Assembly: GCA_017409465.1 (NCBI GenBank)
Contig: JAFQSQ010000011.1
Span: 1 to 48,088 of the forward strand
Length of the DNA stretch: 48,088 bases
Source of the DNA: Akkermansia sp.
Lineage (GTDB): Bacteria; Verrucomicrobiota; Verrucomicrobiia; Verrucomicrobiales; Akkermansiaceae
Reading direction: 5' to 3'
This document shows positions 25,293 through 34,170 of the stretch, in pieces; the first letter of the stretch is position 1, and each line of letters starts with the position of its first letter. Position numbers and translations under genes: made by a program. Under the pieces are notes generated by a model. It saw nothing but the letters and a program-made list of their open reading frames with translations. It was not told where the DNA came from and did not search any database.

Positions 25293-26918
25293 TTACTGTT
25301 GTGCAGCAGCTTTGCGTGCGGCCTTTTCAGCAGCTTTGGCCGCCTTGGCCGCCATCTTCTCCTTCTCTTCCGGCGAAAGAATACGCGGGAATACCGGGCT
25401 GGGAGCCTGAACCGTATGTCCATCTTTCAGGATGCCCCAAGCCAGCGTCTGCGGAAGAAGAGACGAGGCGTCCACCTGCAACTGCGACAGAATACGAGCG
25501 GAAGCATCCGGAAGGACACAACCCAGCAGGAAGCCCACCTGTACACAACTCTCCAGCAGATGATTCAGCACGCGCTGCAATTCCGGCAAGCGGCTTTCGT
25601 CCTTAGAGAGCGCCCAGGGCTGCATCTGTTCGATGTAGCTGTTGCAAAGCCCCACGTGCGCATTCAGCGCCCCGAGAGCATCAGCCGTATTGTACGCGTC
25701 CATCAACTCCGAGAATCGGCTTACGGTATCAGCCATGCTCTTGCGAAGATTGGCAGAGAGCTCATCATCCGCCTCTCCTGTACGAACAACGCCACCACAA
25801 TAGCGCACACACATGTTCAGCGAACGGTTCACGAGGTTGCCGATATCATTCGCCAGCTCCGTGTTATATATCATCTTCATGCGCTCAGCATCGTAGTCAC
25901 TGTCGTAGCCGGTCTTGGTATCGCGCACCAGATAATAACGTACTGCCTCCGCCCCGAATACATCGCACAAGTCATTGGGGTCAACGATGTTCCCCAGAGA
26001 TTTAGACATCTTCTCACCCTTGATGTTGAGCCAGCCATGCACCAGCAAGCGCGGCATCTCCTCATCAGCAAATCCCATGGCATGCAGCATACACAACCAG
26101 TATATACCATGTGCCGGCACCAGAATATCCTTGCCGATGACCTCACAGGCGGCAGGCCAGAGCTTCCCGAATTCCGGCAGTCCGCTATCTGCCTCGGCCA
26201 GATAGCCGGCGAAAGAAATATAGTTCACCAGAGCATCAAACCATACATAGGTCACAAACTCCGGGTCAAAGGGCAACGGTATCCCCCAGGAGAGTCGGTC
26301 TTTGGGGCGAGAGATACAGAGATCCACCCCCTCGGCGCGTTCTATAGCTTTGAGCAGATTCTGGCGACGGAACTCGGGCGTCACCACCTCCGGATGTGTT
26401 TCAACGTAGTGACGAAGCCAGGCTACATGCTGGCTGAGATTGAAATACCAGTTTTCCTCTTCCAGCTCTATCACCTCACCCCATTCAGGGCCGAACGTAC
26501 CATCCTCGCCTCGTTCCTTGTCGGTGAGGAACTGTTCCTGACGAACAGAGTAGAACCCCTTGTACGCTTTTTTATACAGACACCCCTTTTCCAGCAAATT
26601 GCTCAGAATCTTCTGCACACAGGTCTTATGGCGGGCATCCGTGGTAGCCGCCCATCCATCGTATTGGATACCAAGACGCTCCCAGAGAGCGACAAAACGC
26701 TTTGTCACCATATCAGCGTACTCCTGCGGCTGCATCCCGGCCGCCTCCGCCTTCTGCTGTACCTTCTGACCATGCTGATCCACACCGGTCAACAGAAAAA
26801 CCTCCTCACCACACATTCGGTGCCAGCGAGCCAGAACATCTGCCAGTACCTTCTCATAGGCATGCCCGATATGGGGCGAACCATTGGTGTAGTCAATTGC
26901 TGTCGTGATATAGAACAT
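25293..26918 (-). CDS. metG: Methionyl-tRNA synthetase
   Basis: A 541-aa class I enzyme that charges tRNA(Met). It shows HIGH at 16-19 and KMSKS at 303-307, with TGVDQHGQKV and the anticodon-binding helices after 370. The zinc-knuckle cysteines found in the E. coli type (between about 130 and 160) are absent. The protein ends with an Ala/Lys-rich tail (EKEKMAAKAAKAAEKAARKA) instead of the C-terminal EMAP/tRNA-binding domain. It is transcribed alone, with a near-leaderless promoter and its own terminator. Confidence 0.97.
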   Translation of the reverse strand: MFYITTAIDYTNGSPHIGHAYEKVLADVLARWHRMCGEEVFLLTGVDQHGQKVQQKAEAAGMQPQEYADMVTKRFVALWERLGIQYDGWAATTDARHKTCVQKILSNLLEKGCLYKKAYKGFYSVRQEQFLTDKERGEDGTFGPEWGEVIELEEENWYFNLSQHVAWLRHYVETHPEVVTPEFRRQNLLKAIERAEGVDLCISRPKDRLSWGIPLPFDPEFVTYVWFDALVNYISFAGYLAEADSGLPEFGKLWPAACEVIGKDILVPAHGIYWLCMLHAMGFADEEMPRLLVHGWLNIKGEKMSKSLGNIVDPNDLCDVFGAEAVRYYLVRDTKTGYDSDYDAERMKMIYNTELANDIGNLVNRSLNMCVRYCGGVVRTGEADDELSANLRKSMADTVSRFSELMDAYNTADALGALNAHVGLCNSYIEQMQPWALSKDESRLPELQRVLNHLLESCVQVGFLLGCVLPDASARILSQLQVDASSLLPQTLAWGILKDGHTVQAPSPVFPRILSPEEKEKMAAKAAKAAEKAARKAAAQQ

Positions 26919-26927
26919 AGCCCGTTC

Positions 26928-26956
26928 ATGTTATCACGCACCACCAGCCAAATCAA
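26928..26956 (-). promoter_or_regulatory. Promoter of metG
   Basis: On the minus strand, TTGATT (26956-26951), 17 bp, TAACAT (26933-26928). The ATG at 26918 is 9 nt beyond, implying a leader of 2-3 nt and no Shine-Dalgarno sequence. Confidence 0.55.
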
Positions 26957-27016
26957 GCCCAATTTCCCCCCGGAAGTGGCATACTGAATTGCTTTTTTTG
27001 CTATCAAAAAAACGAC

Positions 27017-27046
27017 TTGACGAGATAAAGAGTAACATTGTACAAT
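27017..27046 (+). promoter_or_regulatory. Promoter of the glycosyltransferase gene
   Basis: TTGACG (27017-27022), 18 bp, TACAAT (27041-27046), in an A+T-rich gap. The leader to the ATG at 27135 is about 80 nt and includes AGAAAGAAA just before the start, unlike the short leaders nearby. Confidence 0.6.
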
Positions 27047-27134
27047 CAGGAAGCGCAAGAAAGTTCTTTCTCAGTCAGCAAAAGCCAACGATGAACTTCC
27101 GTATATCCCCGAAGATTAGAAAAAGAAAGAAATT

Positions 27135-28340
27135 ATGAACATTTGTATCGTATACGGTGAAAAAATGGCATCAACGAAAGGAGGGGTAGAAAGTGTATGC
27201 CATAATTTGGCCGGAGAACTCATAAAACTTAAAAGTGTTCGCATATTTCACCTCTTTATCAACCATAACGACGAGAGCGAAATCCCGGACGTATGTTATG
27301 AGCAGCTTCCCTGGGGAAACACCAAAGAAAAAAGACTGCGCTCTCAGTCTTTTGTCGAATCCTATATAAGAAAAAATAATATAGATATCATATGGAACCA
27401 CAATCAGGGAGGAGTTTTTCATGAGCTCGTGTATGCAGCAGGAAAAGCAACCCACACGAAAGTTGTCTCCGTCTTACACAATAACCCAAGTGTTGCATTC
27501 GGTGAACTGATAGACAGACTTTCCTGGTATCGTTTCAAGAGCTTAGAACAGGGAAGATATAAAGATTTACTTATACTTCTCCTGAAATACCCATTCGCCT
27601 ATCTTAATTCTTTCAGAAGAAGCTTCAACAAATTACGACATATTTATGCACACTCAGACTATCTTTGCCTGCTCTCCGAGCATTTTCGCAAAGAATTCCT
27701 CAAATTAAGCAAGCTGAAAGACAACAGTAAAATACGCGCCATAACAAATCCGATTGTACCTTGTGATTATCACTATAGCAGGACTGACAAAAAAAACCGG
27801 ATTGTGGTGGTTAGTCGCCATGTATGGAAACAAAAACGCATCGATCGGATTATCCGGATATGGAGTAAAATTCAAAACAACTTTCCGGAATGGGAGCTCA
27901 TTATTTTAGGTGATGGGGCTAATCACAGTGACTTTGTCCGAGTAGCAGAAAAAGCTCATGCTGAACGTCTCACTTTTGTCGGCATGCAGTCGCCGGATCA
28001 ATATTACAGGACTGCAAAGATCCTTTGTCTGACCAGTAGCTGGGAGGGATTTGGGCTGGTTTTGACCGAAGCTCAGCAATACGGATGTGTTCCCATTGCA
28101 TACAAGAGTTATGCATCTCTCGATGACATCATTATCAATGGAGAAACCGGCTACAGCGTCACAGCATACAAAGAGAAAGAATACATATCCAAGCTATCCG
28201 AACTCATGATAAACGAAGAGAAACGAGAGCAAATAGCAAAGAAAGCCATTGAACACGCCAAGAAATTTCATATTGACAGAATAGCGCATCAATGGCTCAG
28301 GCTATTTGAAGAAGTTATAAAAGACCAGAAACAACATTGA
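27135..28340 (+). CDS. Glycosyltransferase family 4 (GT-B fold)
   Basis: A 401-aa cytoplasmic or membrane-associated sugar transferase. The N terminus has the acceptor-side glycine loop STKGGVESVCHNLAGEL. The C-terminal half has the donor-binding features: IVVVSRHVWKQKRIDRII, ELIILGDGANHSDF, and the CLTSSWEGFGLVLTEAQQYG block with the paired glutamates typical of GT4. Its base composition is clearly lower in G+C than all neighbours, with many AAA, ATA and AGA codons, which suggests recent transfer. It is followed after 4 nt by a tyrosine phosphatase gene. The sugar and acceptor are unknown; surface polysaccharide is likely. Confidence 0.88.
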   Translation: MNICIVYGEKMASTKGGVESVCHNLAGELIKLKSVRIFHLFINHNDESEIPDVCYEQLPWGNTKEKRLRSQSFVESYIRKNNIDIIWNHNQGGVFHELVYAAGKATHTKVVSVLHNNPSVAFGELIDRLSWYRFKSLEQGRYKDLLILLLKYPFAYLNSFRRSFNKLRHIYAHSDYLCLLSEHFRKEFLKLSKLKDNSKIRAITNPIVPCDYHYSRTDKKNRIVVVSRHVWKQKRIDRIIRIWSKIQNNFPEWELIILGDGANHSDFVRVAEKAHAERLTFVGMQSPDQYYRTAKILCLTSSWEGFGLVLTEAQQYGCVPIAYKSYASLDDIIINGETGYSVTAYKEKEYISKLSELMINEEKREQIAKKAIEHAKKFHIDRIAHQWLRLFEEVIKDQKQH

Positions 28341-28344
28341 TGTC

Positions 28345-28902
28345 ATGTCTGTATTCAACTATCTAGCAGTAATTGGCCTCTTTGTTATGCCCCTGGCTTC
28401 GGGGGAGATGACGGAAGCGGAGACGGTTGTCTGGCAGGGAGTGGAGAACAGCTATCGGGTAAGTGATGAACTCTACCGCAGTGGTCAGCCGGACGAGGAG
28501 GGCTTCCGCGCTATTGAAGCGATGGGAATAAAAACCATACTTAACTTGCGGGAATATCACAAGGATGATAAGAAGGCATCCAAGACCAACCTTCTTCTGC
28601 TGCACTATCCAGTCGCGGCGGGAGCTGTCACAACGGCCGATCTGGCCGCAATCATGAGACTGATTCGGAATGCGCCCAAGCCCCTTCTGGTACACTGCTG
28701 GCATGGCTCTGACCGCACCGGTATCGTTGTGGCAACCTATCGCATCATCGAACAGGGGGCAGACGTCGACGCAGCAGAAAAAGAATTCACGGATGAGCGC
28801 TTCGGGCACCACGAATTCTGGTATGGCAATCTCCGTCGATTGCTGCGCAGCACAGATTGGGCGGCCTTCAAAAAGACGCTCGATGCTCCACCGGCCTCCT
28901 GA
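28345..28902 (+). CDS. Secreted dual-specificity/tyrosine phosphatase
   Basis: A 185-aa protein with a signal peptide (about 1-20, PLASG) and a cysteine phosphatase domain. The P-loop is HCWHGSDRTG (HCx5R). The upstream LYRSGQPDEEGFRAIEAMGI and ILNLREYH blocks are those of the bacterial DSP-like family related to plant/fungal atypical DSPs. A general-acid Asp could be one in KDDKKAS. It would dephosphorylate a substrate outside the cytoplasm. It lies 4 nt after the glycosyltransferase but has normal local base composition, so only the first gene looks foreign. It is convergent with the next gene at a 1-nt distance. Confidence 0.85.
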   Translation: MSVFNYLAVIGLFVMPLASGEMTEAETVVWQGVENSYRVSDELYRSGQPDEEGFRAIEAMGIKTILNLREYHKDDKKASKTNLLLLHYPVAAGAVTTADLAAIMRLIRNAPKPLLVHCWHGSDRTGIVVATYRIIEQGADVDAAEKEFTDERFGHHEFWYGNLRRLLRSTDWAAFKKTLDAPPAS

Positions 28903-28903
28903 T

Positions 28904-30199
28904 TCAGAAAGCAGGCATTTCTCTCAGAGGGGGAGCATCAGGTGTCGGCGAGCCCTCTCCTGCCGTATGAGGCTGTGAACCGGGCTGGATAACAGGGGCT
29001 GCATCAGCAGCCTTGATTGTCACTTTCGGTCGGTCTGCCGGTAATGGGTTCAGGGCCTTGTCCAGTGCCGTTTGGAACTGGACGCCGGGAGCACCGGCAA
29101 AGAGTATCGTGCTGCGCTTACTGACCAATACGGCGGTAGGGACAGCACTCACTCGGTACGCCAATCCGGCGCTGCCTTTCTCGTCATCCAGCAGGGAGTC
29201 CTGCATACCCGGAACTGATTGGAGAAGTTGCTGTAGGGACTCCGGGGTCTGAAACGGGGCTATCGGGCAAATGAGCAGATCCGGATACTTTTCCTGCATC
29301 TTCTGCAGATTTTCGACAATCGAAGCCCCTAACGGTTCATCGGGCGTCCAGAAAAGAAGAAGATTCACCTTATCCGGCTGAGGATAAGAGCTTACACGTC
29401 CATCAACGTCGCGCAGTTTCAACTGCGGTGGAATACAACCCTCGGAAAGATAGCGCAGACGATACGTCTGCTCACCGGCCACCTCCCCCAGCGTCGAATT
29501 ACCGAATGGCGTTTCAGGAGCCCCCAGCAGCAACGACTGCTTCAGATAATAGATGCGTTTCCCGCGAGTCATGGCTGCACCGCCCTCGACTCCGGCTATC
29601 ATAGGATTATTGAGCATGAGACTCATGGCCAGAGCAGCGCAGGCGCGTGTCGTCGGGTCGCTGTTACGGTTGTATATCTTCTGCACGATTTCATACTCTC
29701 GCACTCCGGCGTTCTGCGCCAGCGTAGCGCAGATATCACGTATGCCGGGATAGGCAAAATGTATCCTCTGCACAGATTTTATCAAGGCTTCAGCATAATA
29801 GGACACCTGATTTTGTTGAGATTCATCAAATGCGGCAGCAAATGCCTCCGGATGCTGCAAGATCCAGACAACGCCGGGAAGCGCCCAACTCTGTTCGAAT
29901 TCAAAGGTAGGCACTGTTACGCTTTCTTCACGTTTCTTTCGGCCTTTGCCCACACTGACGGTTTCCTTGCGCGTACCTGTTCTGGCTGAGATAGCCCGCC
30001 AAAGGTCTGAAGCAATAGTTGTCGGATCAGGAGTCGGCACGGCAGCTGCCGCCTCAGGCGACGGAGCTTCCTGCGCAGCTTTCTGCCAGCCATCCACCTG
30101 TTGCTTCCAGATGCCAAGTACCCGATTCATTTCAGCTTCTGAAGCCACCAGGGGGGCGCTCATCATCGCAGTCAGCACACATGCAACTATTTTCTTCAT
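28904..30199 (-). CDS. Secreted protein with C-terminal thioredoxin-like domain lacking CxxC
   Basis: A 431-aa protein with a signal peptide (about 1-20, APLVAS). The middle (about 120-220) is helical. Residues about 270-400 look like a thioredoxin/TlpA fold: LKLRDVDGRVSSY, VNLLLFWTPDEPLG, then the cis-Pro strand VSAVPTAVLVS. In place of CxxC it has TPDE, so it is not an ordinary disulfide reductase. The tail is Pro/Gly-rich. I chose the ATG at 30199 since it starts the signal peptide and lies 7 nt after a perfect TATAAT. No family name can be given with certainty. Confidence 0.7.
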   Translation of the reverse strand: MKKIVACVLTAMMSAPLVASEAEMNRVLGIWKQQVDGWQKAAQEAPSPEAAAAVPTPDPTTIASDLWRAISARTGTRKETVSVGKGRKKREESVTVPTFEFEQSWALPGVVWILQHPEAFAAAFDESQQNQVSYYAEALIKSVQRIHFAYPGIRDICATLAQNAGVREYEIVQKIYNRNSDPTTRACAALAMSLMLNNPMIAGVEGGAAMTRGKRIYYLKQSLLLGAPETPFGNSTLGEVAGEQTYRLRYLSEGCIPPQLKLRDVDGRVSSYPQPDKVNLLLFWTPDEPLGASIVENLQKMQEKYPDLLICPIAPFQTPESLQQLLQSVPGMQDSLLDDEKGSAGLAYRVSAVPTAVLVSKRSTILFAGAPGVQFQTALDKALNPLPADRPKVTIKAADAAPVIQPGSQPHTAGEGSPTPDAPPLREMPAF

Positions 30200-30206
30200 G
30201 TCTCGC

Positions 30207-30235
30207 ATTATACGGCACCGGACTTCTTGCGGCAA
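30207..30235 (-). promoter_or_regulatory. Promoter of the 431-aa secreted protein gene
   Basis: On the minus strand, TTGCCG (30235-30230), 17 bp, perfect TATAAT (30212-30207). The ATG at 30199 is 7 nt beyond, so the transcript should be leaderless. Confidence 0.75.
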
Positions 30236-30258
30236 GAGGAATCTCCGCCAGTCACACC

Positions 30259-30297
30259 AAAAAAGCTGCCACCGCAGGCAAATCCCACAGTGGCAGC
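30259..30297 (-). terminator. Intrinsic terminator of the phosphorylase gene
   Basis: An 8-bp perfect stem (GCTGCCAC, 30265-30272, with GTGGCAGC, 30290-30297) is followed on the minus strand by TTTTTT, 28 nt after the stop codon. Confidence 0.9.
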
Positions 30298-30325
30298 AGA
30301 AACATCAATGACAGAACGTTCAGTA

Positions 30326-31999
30326 TCAGATGTTATACATCTTGGTATAATACTCGTCTGCCATACGGTCAGAATCAAAAGCAGGACAAATATCATTCAT
30401 GGCGGTGAATACCAAATCCATCCATGCCTCTTTGTTATCGTAGTAAAGAGGCAGAATTCTGGACTCCAGGATGCTGTAGAAATTATCGCGGTCGGAGCGA
30501 TCTCGCGCCTCAGGAGCCAGCCCCAGCTTAGCCTCGGGGATAATGAAGCAGTTGCTGCCATCGCGTGCAAACTCACGCACCCACCCATCATTCGTGGAGA
30601 CAGAAATAGAACCATTCATGGTGGCAGACATACCGGAAGTACCGGATGCCTCACGAGTCACCACGGGATTATTCAGCCAGATATCGGAACCATTCTTCAA
30701 CAGACGGCTCAATCCCAACTCATAGCCGGTGAGCACAGCGCAGCGCGGGTATTTCTCGCCCAGACGATTGAGCTTGTTGAAGATGTCCACTGCCGTGAAA
30801 TCGGTCGGATAGGGCTTACCCGCCCATATCATCTGAACCGGGCGATTGGTACGCTGCAGCATGCGCTCAAACATTACAGGATTTTCTGTGATGAGAGCCG
30901 GGCGCTTGTAGGCAGCAAATCGGCGTGCCCATACAATGGTCAGCGTATCCTGGTCAAAAAGGTGGCCGGTCTGCTCACCCACCACGCGGAAAAGGTCACG
31001 CTTCAGCGCACGCTTACGGTTGCGGAAAGCCGCCTTGTCGCGGGCAATAAACGCCTCAGCCAGCTCGGCATCCTGCCAGTACGCGCTATTCTGAGCATTG
31101 GTCACATGGGTGATGGGGCAGATATCCGAATAGCCCTCCCACATATGGCGCGATACCTCACCGTGCAGAGCGGACACACCATTGGCCATGTGAGAAAGGC
31201 GCAGGGCAGCAAGGGTATAATTGAAAGTCTGCTCATGCGGATCCAGCTTCAGCATCGCGCGCACCTGCTCCAGCGAGAGCCCATCAAAGAACGAGAAATT
31301 ATGCATCAGGTTGATGTCCATCTTCTCGTTACCGGCCTCTTCGGGAGTATGGGTTGTAAATACAAAGCGCTTACGCACCTCTTCCACGTTGCCGCCATTG
31401 CGGGCCAGCATATTGAACGCGGCACCGATGGCATGAGCCTCGTTCATGTGGTAGATTTCCGGCTCCACCCCCAATTCCTCAAACAGACGGGCACCGCCCT
31501 GCCCCAGCACGATATACTGGGAGATACGGGTCATGGGGTTGGAGTCATAGAGACGCTGCGTGATGGAGCGCGAGATGTCATCATTCTCGGGCAAATCCGT
31601 TGTCAGGAAGAACATCGGAGCCGTGCCGAAGGTATCGGGCCGCAGATACAGGGCTTTCACCCATACGGGCGAATTGCAGATGTGAATGAGGAACTTGATA
31701 TTATGGTCCTCGAGGAAGCTGTATTCCTTACGACGGTACTGCACAGCCATCGAACCATCTTCTGCACGGATCTGGTTGTAATAGCCATACGACCACAGAA
31801 TACCCACACCCACGAGATTCTGTCGAAGGGCACCTGCTGAGCGCATATGGGAACCGGCCAGATACCCCAGACCGCCGGAGTAAATCTTAAATACGTTATC
31901 TATAGCATACTCCATGCAGAAATAGGCTACCGACTTTCCGTACTTGGGGTCAATCTCATACGGATGTGCATACTGTGCGGGCAAGAACGAACTGCTCAT
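30326..31999 (-). CDS. glgP: Alpha-glucan (glycogen/maltodextrin) phosphorylase, short form
   Basis: A 557-aa PLP-dependent GT35 enzyme that releases glucose-1-phosphate from alpha-1,4-glucans. It shows FCMEYAIDNVFKIYSGGLGYLAG near the N terminus, EIYHMNEAHA, the VWARRFAAYKRP phosphate/PLP region, and EASGTSGMSATMNGS, which binds the cofactor in this family. At under 560 aa it belongs to the short type without the large N-terminal regulatory extension of rabbit or E. coli phosphorylase. I chose the ATG at 31999 (MSSSFLPAQY); an earlier ATG at 32050 adds 17 unlikely residues. It suggests glycogen use; no other glg gene is in the window. Confidence 0.92.
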   Translation of the reverse strand: MSSSFLPAQYAHPYEIDPKYGKSVAYFCMEYAIDNVFKIYSGGLGYLAGSHMRSAGALRQNLVGVGILWSYGYYNQIRAEDGSMAVQYRRKEYSFLEDHNIKFLIHICNSPVWVKALYLRPDTFGTAPMFFLTTDLPENDDISRSITQRLYDSNPMTRISQYIVLGQGGARLFEELGVEPEIYHMNEAHAIGAAFNMLARNGGNVEEVRKRFVFTTHTPEEAGNEKMDINLMHNFSFFDGLSLEQVRAMLKLDPHEQTFNYTLAALRLSHMANGVSALHGEVSRHMWEGYSDICPITHVTNAQNSAYWQDAELAEAFIARDKAAFRNRKRALKRDLFRVVGEQTGHLFDQDTLTIVWARRFAAYKRPALITENPVMFERMLQRTNRPVQMIWAGKPYPTDFTAVDIFNKLNRLGEKYPRCAVLTGYELGLSRLLKNGSDIWLNNPVVTREASGTSGMSATMNGSISVSTNDGWVREFARDGSNCFIIPEAKLGLAPEARDRSDRDNFYSILESRILPLYYDNKEAWMDLVFTAMNDICPAFDSDRMADEYYTKMYNI

Positions 32000-32176
32000 T
32001 ATCGTGAATCTGATGTTGTTTATAGTACTCTCGGCTGCCAATCCTCTCATAACACGGCAAGTCAGGCAACCGATAGTGTATCTTATACAGGATTTGGCAC
32101 ACCTAGAAAAGAAAAAAATGGGTCAACTCACGGCATACTGACAAGATTGACAAGATTTGGCTGACTGCCGCACTAA

Positions 32177-32198
32177 CTGTTTTTCCTCAGAAAAACAG
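32177..32198. terminator. Perfect 9-bp hairpin between the small 88-aa gene and glgP
   Basis: CTGTTTTTC (32177-32185) pairs with GAAAAACAG (32190-32198) around a CTCA loop. It lies 50 nt after the stop of the 88-aa gene on the minus strand and could end that transcript. No separate T tract follows. Directly beside it (32139-32158) the 9-mer GACAAGATT occurs twice in tandem. Confidence 0.45.
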
Positions 32199-32247
32199 CA
32201 TTCACCCGAGGAGCTATTCGCAAATCCATCTCAGAGAAGCGCTCCCA

Positions 32248-32514
32248 TCATGCGAGTCCGGAGATATCATAATTCTCCGCCCACGACTTGAGCTCCTTAC
32301 CCGTGTAGGATGAAAGGCCGTCAGCTGTCAGCTGTCTGGCCAATACTGCAGCCGATATCAGCATGCGCAGCGTGTCATCATCCGCAGCGTAGCCACACTT
32401 GACCTCACCGCTGCGGGTCATGACAATACCATCCGCGCGAGACATGGAATTGAGCTCGATAATGGCCTTCGTCAGTTGTTCACGATTGATTTCGAATGTC
32501 GGAGCTTCACTCAT
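32248..32514 (-). CDS. Small cytoplasmic protein coupled to the symporter
   Basis: An 88-aa soluble, acidic protein without signal peptide or membrane span. It begins MSEAPTFEINREQLTKAIIE, then SRADGIVMTRSGEVKCGYAA. No family is recognised. Its start overlaps the stop of the sodium:solute symporter gene by 4 nt (ATGA), so the two are translated together and it may be an accessory factor. The conserved coupling is the main evidence that the gene is real. Confidence 0.7.
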   Translation of the reverse strand: MSEAPTFEINREQLTKAIIELNSMSRADGIVMTRSGEVKCGYAADDDTLRMLISAAVLARQLTADGLSSYTGKELKSWAENYDISGLA

Positions 32515-34100
32515 AATTTTTTGATAGGATCAGGTGTACGGAAAAGACAGCCGGTCAGGAAAGTGGCCATCGTCCCCACGGTCACACGCCAGGGGAAGGC
32601 AATGGCGGGAAGCCAGCCCTGTCTGCCGCCGATTTCCAACAGAATGACCACGGCAAACCCCGTGAGCATGGCAATGATGTTACCGCAGTCGTTACCACGC
32701 TCTCGCGTGAGCATCCCCAGCAGGAACACCCCCAGCAGGGAGCCGTAGGTATAGCCGAAAATACCCAGAGCTATCGGCAGTATTCGTACCGTCGGATCCA
32801 TCACCGTCAGCCATGCCGTGCCGGCGCCCACAAGAATCAGCAGAGCGGCAAACAGCACCGTCAACCAGCGGACAGCGCGCAGCTGCTCCTGCTGATTGGC
32901 TTTTGGGCGGAAAACGTCCACATACCAGTCACGCGTGGCGGTGGTGGCCAGCGCATTGAGCGCCGTAGAGAGAGAGCCCATGGCAGTGGCCAGGAGAGCG
33001 GCCACCAACAGCCCTCGCACACCCACCGGCAGACAGTGAATGATGAACCAGGGGAAAATCTCAATCTGTTTTTCCGGCGGTATAATGCCGTTCTGCGCGA
33101 AATAGACAAACAACAGCATACCGCAGGAAATGAACACCAGCACGATGGGCATATCCATCAACCCGGAGAGAATCACTGCACGAGCCCCTTTCTTACTGTC
33201 CGGAGCAGCCAGCATGCGCTGCACCATATCCTGATCCGTGCCGTGTGTGGCCATGGTGATGAACGTAGAGCCCAGCACCGCGCTCCAAAGCGTATATTCA
33301 CTCCCCAGGATATTCCTGATATCGGCCCAGAGCCCCTGCCCCGTCAACCCCGTATCGAAGAAAGCCCAAGGCTTCAGATTCTTGATTTCGCAGGGATTAT
33401 AATCTTTGTTGCCCAGATGATAGCAGATACTATCCCAGGCTGCGCCCCAGCTGCCGCCGGCCTTGATGCTGAAGAGCAACACACCGATGGTAGTCACCAG
33501 CGACACCGCCAGAATGGAGGCCTGCAACACATCCGTCCACACCACGGCCTTAAGCCCGCCCAGCGTGGTATACACGGCGGTGGCGATAGTGATGAAGGTG
33601 AGCGCGGCAATATAGATCACCACGGTTTCCACCTGTCCGGCGCTGTCCTGTCCGGTCACCATCATGTAGGCTATCACCAGCAGAATACCGGCAAAGAACA
33701 GGCGGGTACCGCTGGCCAGCACGCGACTGATGAGGAAAGTCACACTCGCCCAACGGCGCGTATTCAGCCCGAATCGCTTCTCCAGATACTCGTAGATGGA
33801 GACAACATTATACTGATAGTAAGGCTTCAGGAACAGGCGTCCCACGATGATACGCCCCAGAATCGTACCGATGGCCAGCTGGGCATAGGTGAAGTTGCGC
33901 AGGGCGAAACCCTCGCCGGGGGCACCCAGGAAGGTGGCCGCGCTGATTTCCGCCGCCAGAATAGAGGCCAGAATCGCCCACCACGGCAGGTTACGATTGC
34001 CCAGGGCATAGCTCTCCAGACTCTCCTGCCTGCGTCCCACATAGAGCCCAATGCCAAAGATGGCGCAGAAATACGCCAGTACTACCAATATATCTATCAT
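32511..34100 (-). CDS. Sodium:solute symporter (SSS family)
   Basis: A 529-aa inner-membrane protein with about 13 helices, of the SLC5/SSS type that takes up a small solute with sodium. The N terminus (LVVLAYFCAIFGIGLYVGRR), the SAATFLGAPGEGFA segment and the later ATHGTDQDMVQRMLAA block are characteristic; the last two line up with sodium- and substrate-binding regions. The closest relatives in anaerobes are often annotated for sialic acid, sugars or amino acids, but the substrate cannot be read here. The start lies only 10 nt downstream of the pyrG terminator, with no promoter seen in between. Confidence 0.9.
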   Translation of the reverse strand: MIDILVVLAYFCAIFGIGLYVGRRQESLESYALGNRNLPWWAILASILAAEISAATFLGAPGEGFALRNFTYAQLAIGTILGRIIVGRLFLKPYYQYNVVSIYEYLEKRFGLNTRRWASVTFLISRVLASGTRLFFAGILLVIAYMMVTGQDSAGQVETVVIYIAALTFITIATAVYTTLGGLKAVVWTDVLQASILAVSLVTTIGVLLFSIKAGGSWGAAWDSICYHLGNKDYNPCEIKNLKPWAFFDTGLTGQGLWADIRNILGSEYTLWSAVLGSTFITMATHGTDQDMVQRMLAAPDSKKGARAVILSGLMDMPIVLVFISCGMLLFVYFAQNGIIPPEKQIEIFPWFIIHCLPVGVRGLLVAALLATAMGSLSTALNALATTATRDWYVDVFRPKANQQEQLRAVRWLTVLFAALLILVGAGTAWLTVMDPTVRILPIALGIFGYTYGSLLGVFLLGMLTRERGNDCGNIIAMLTGFAVVILLEIGGRQGWLPAIAFPWRVTVGTMATFLTGCLFRTPDPIKKL

Positions 34101-34109
34101 GCAACAGCG

Positions 34110-34151
34110 AAAAAGCGCCGGCGGTCAGATGCTGCTTGTCTCTGACCGCCG
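34110..34151 (-). terminator. Intrinsic terminator of pyrG, directly before the symporter gene
   Basis: An 11-bp perfect stem (CGGCGGTCAGA, 34119-34129, with TCTGACCGCCG, 34141-34151) is followed by GCGCTTTTT on the minus strand. It starts 20 nt after the pyrG stop and ends 10 nt before the symporter ATG at 34100. Confidence 0.92.
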
Positions 34152-34170
34152 ACGTGTAAGGTTATGATGC

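Noticed and set aside
25299..26987. A 562-codon plus-strand frame across metG, and similar long frames over glgP (30227-31840) and the symporter (33036-34145)
   Set aside because: All are opposite well-identified genes with full motif sets and show no protein-like composition.
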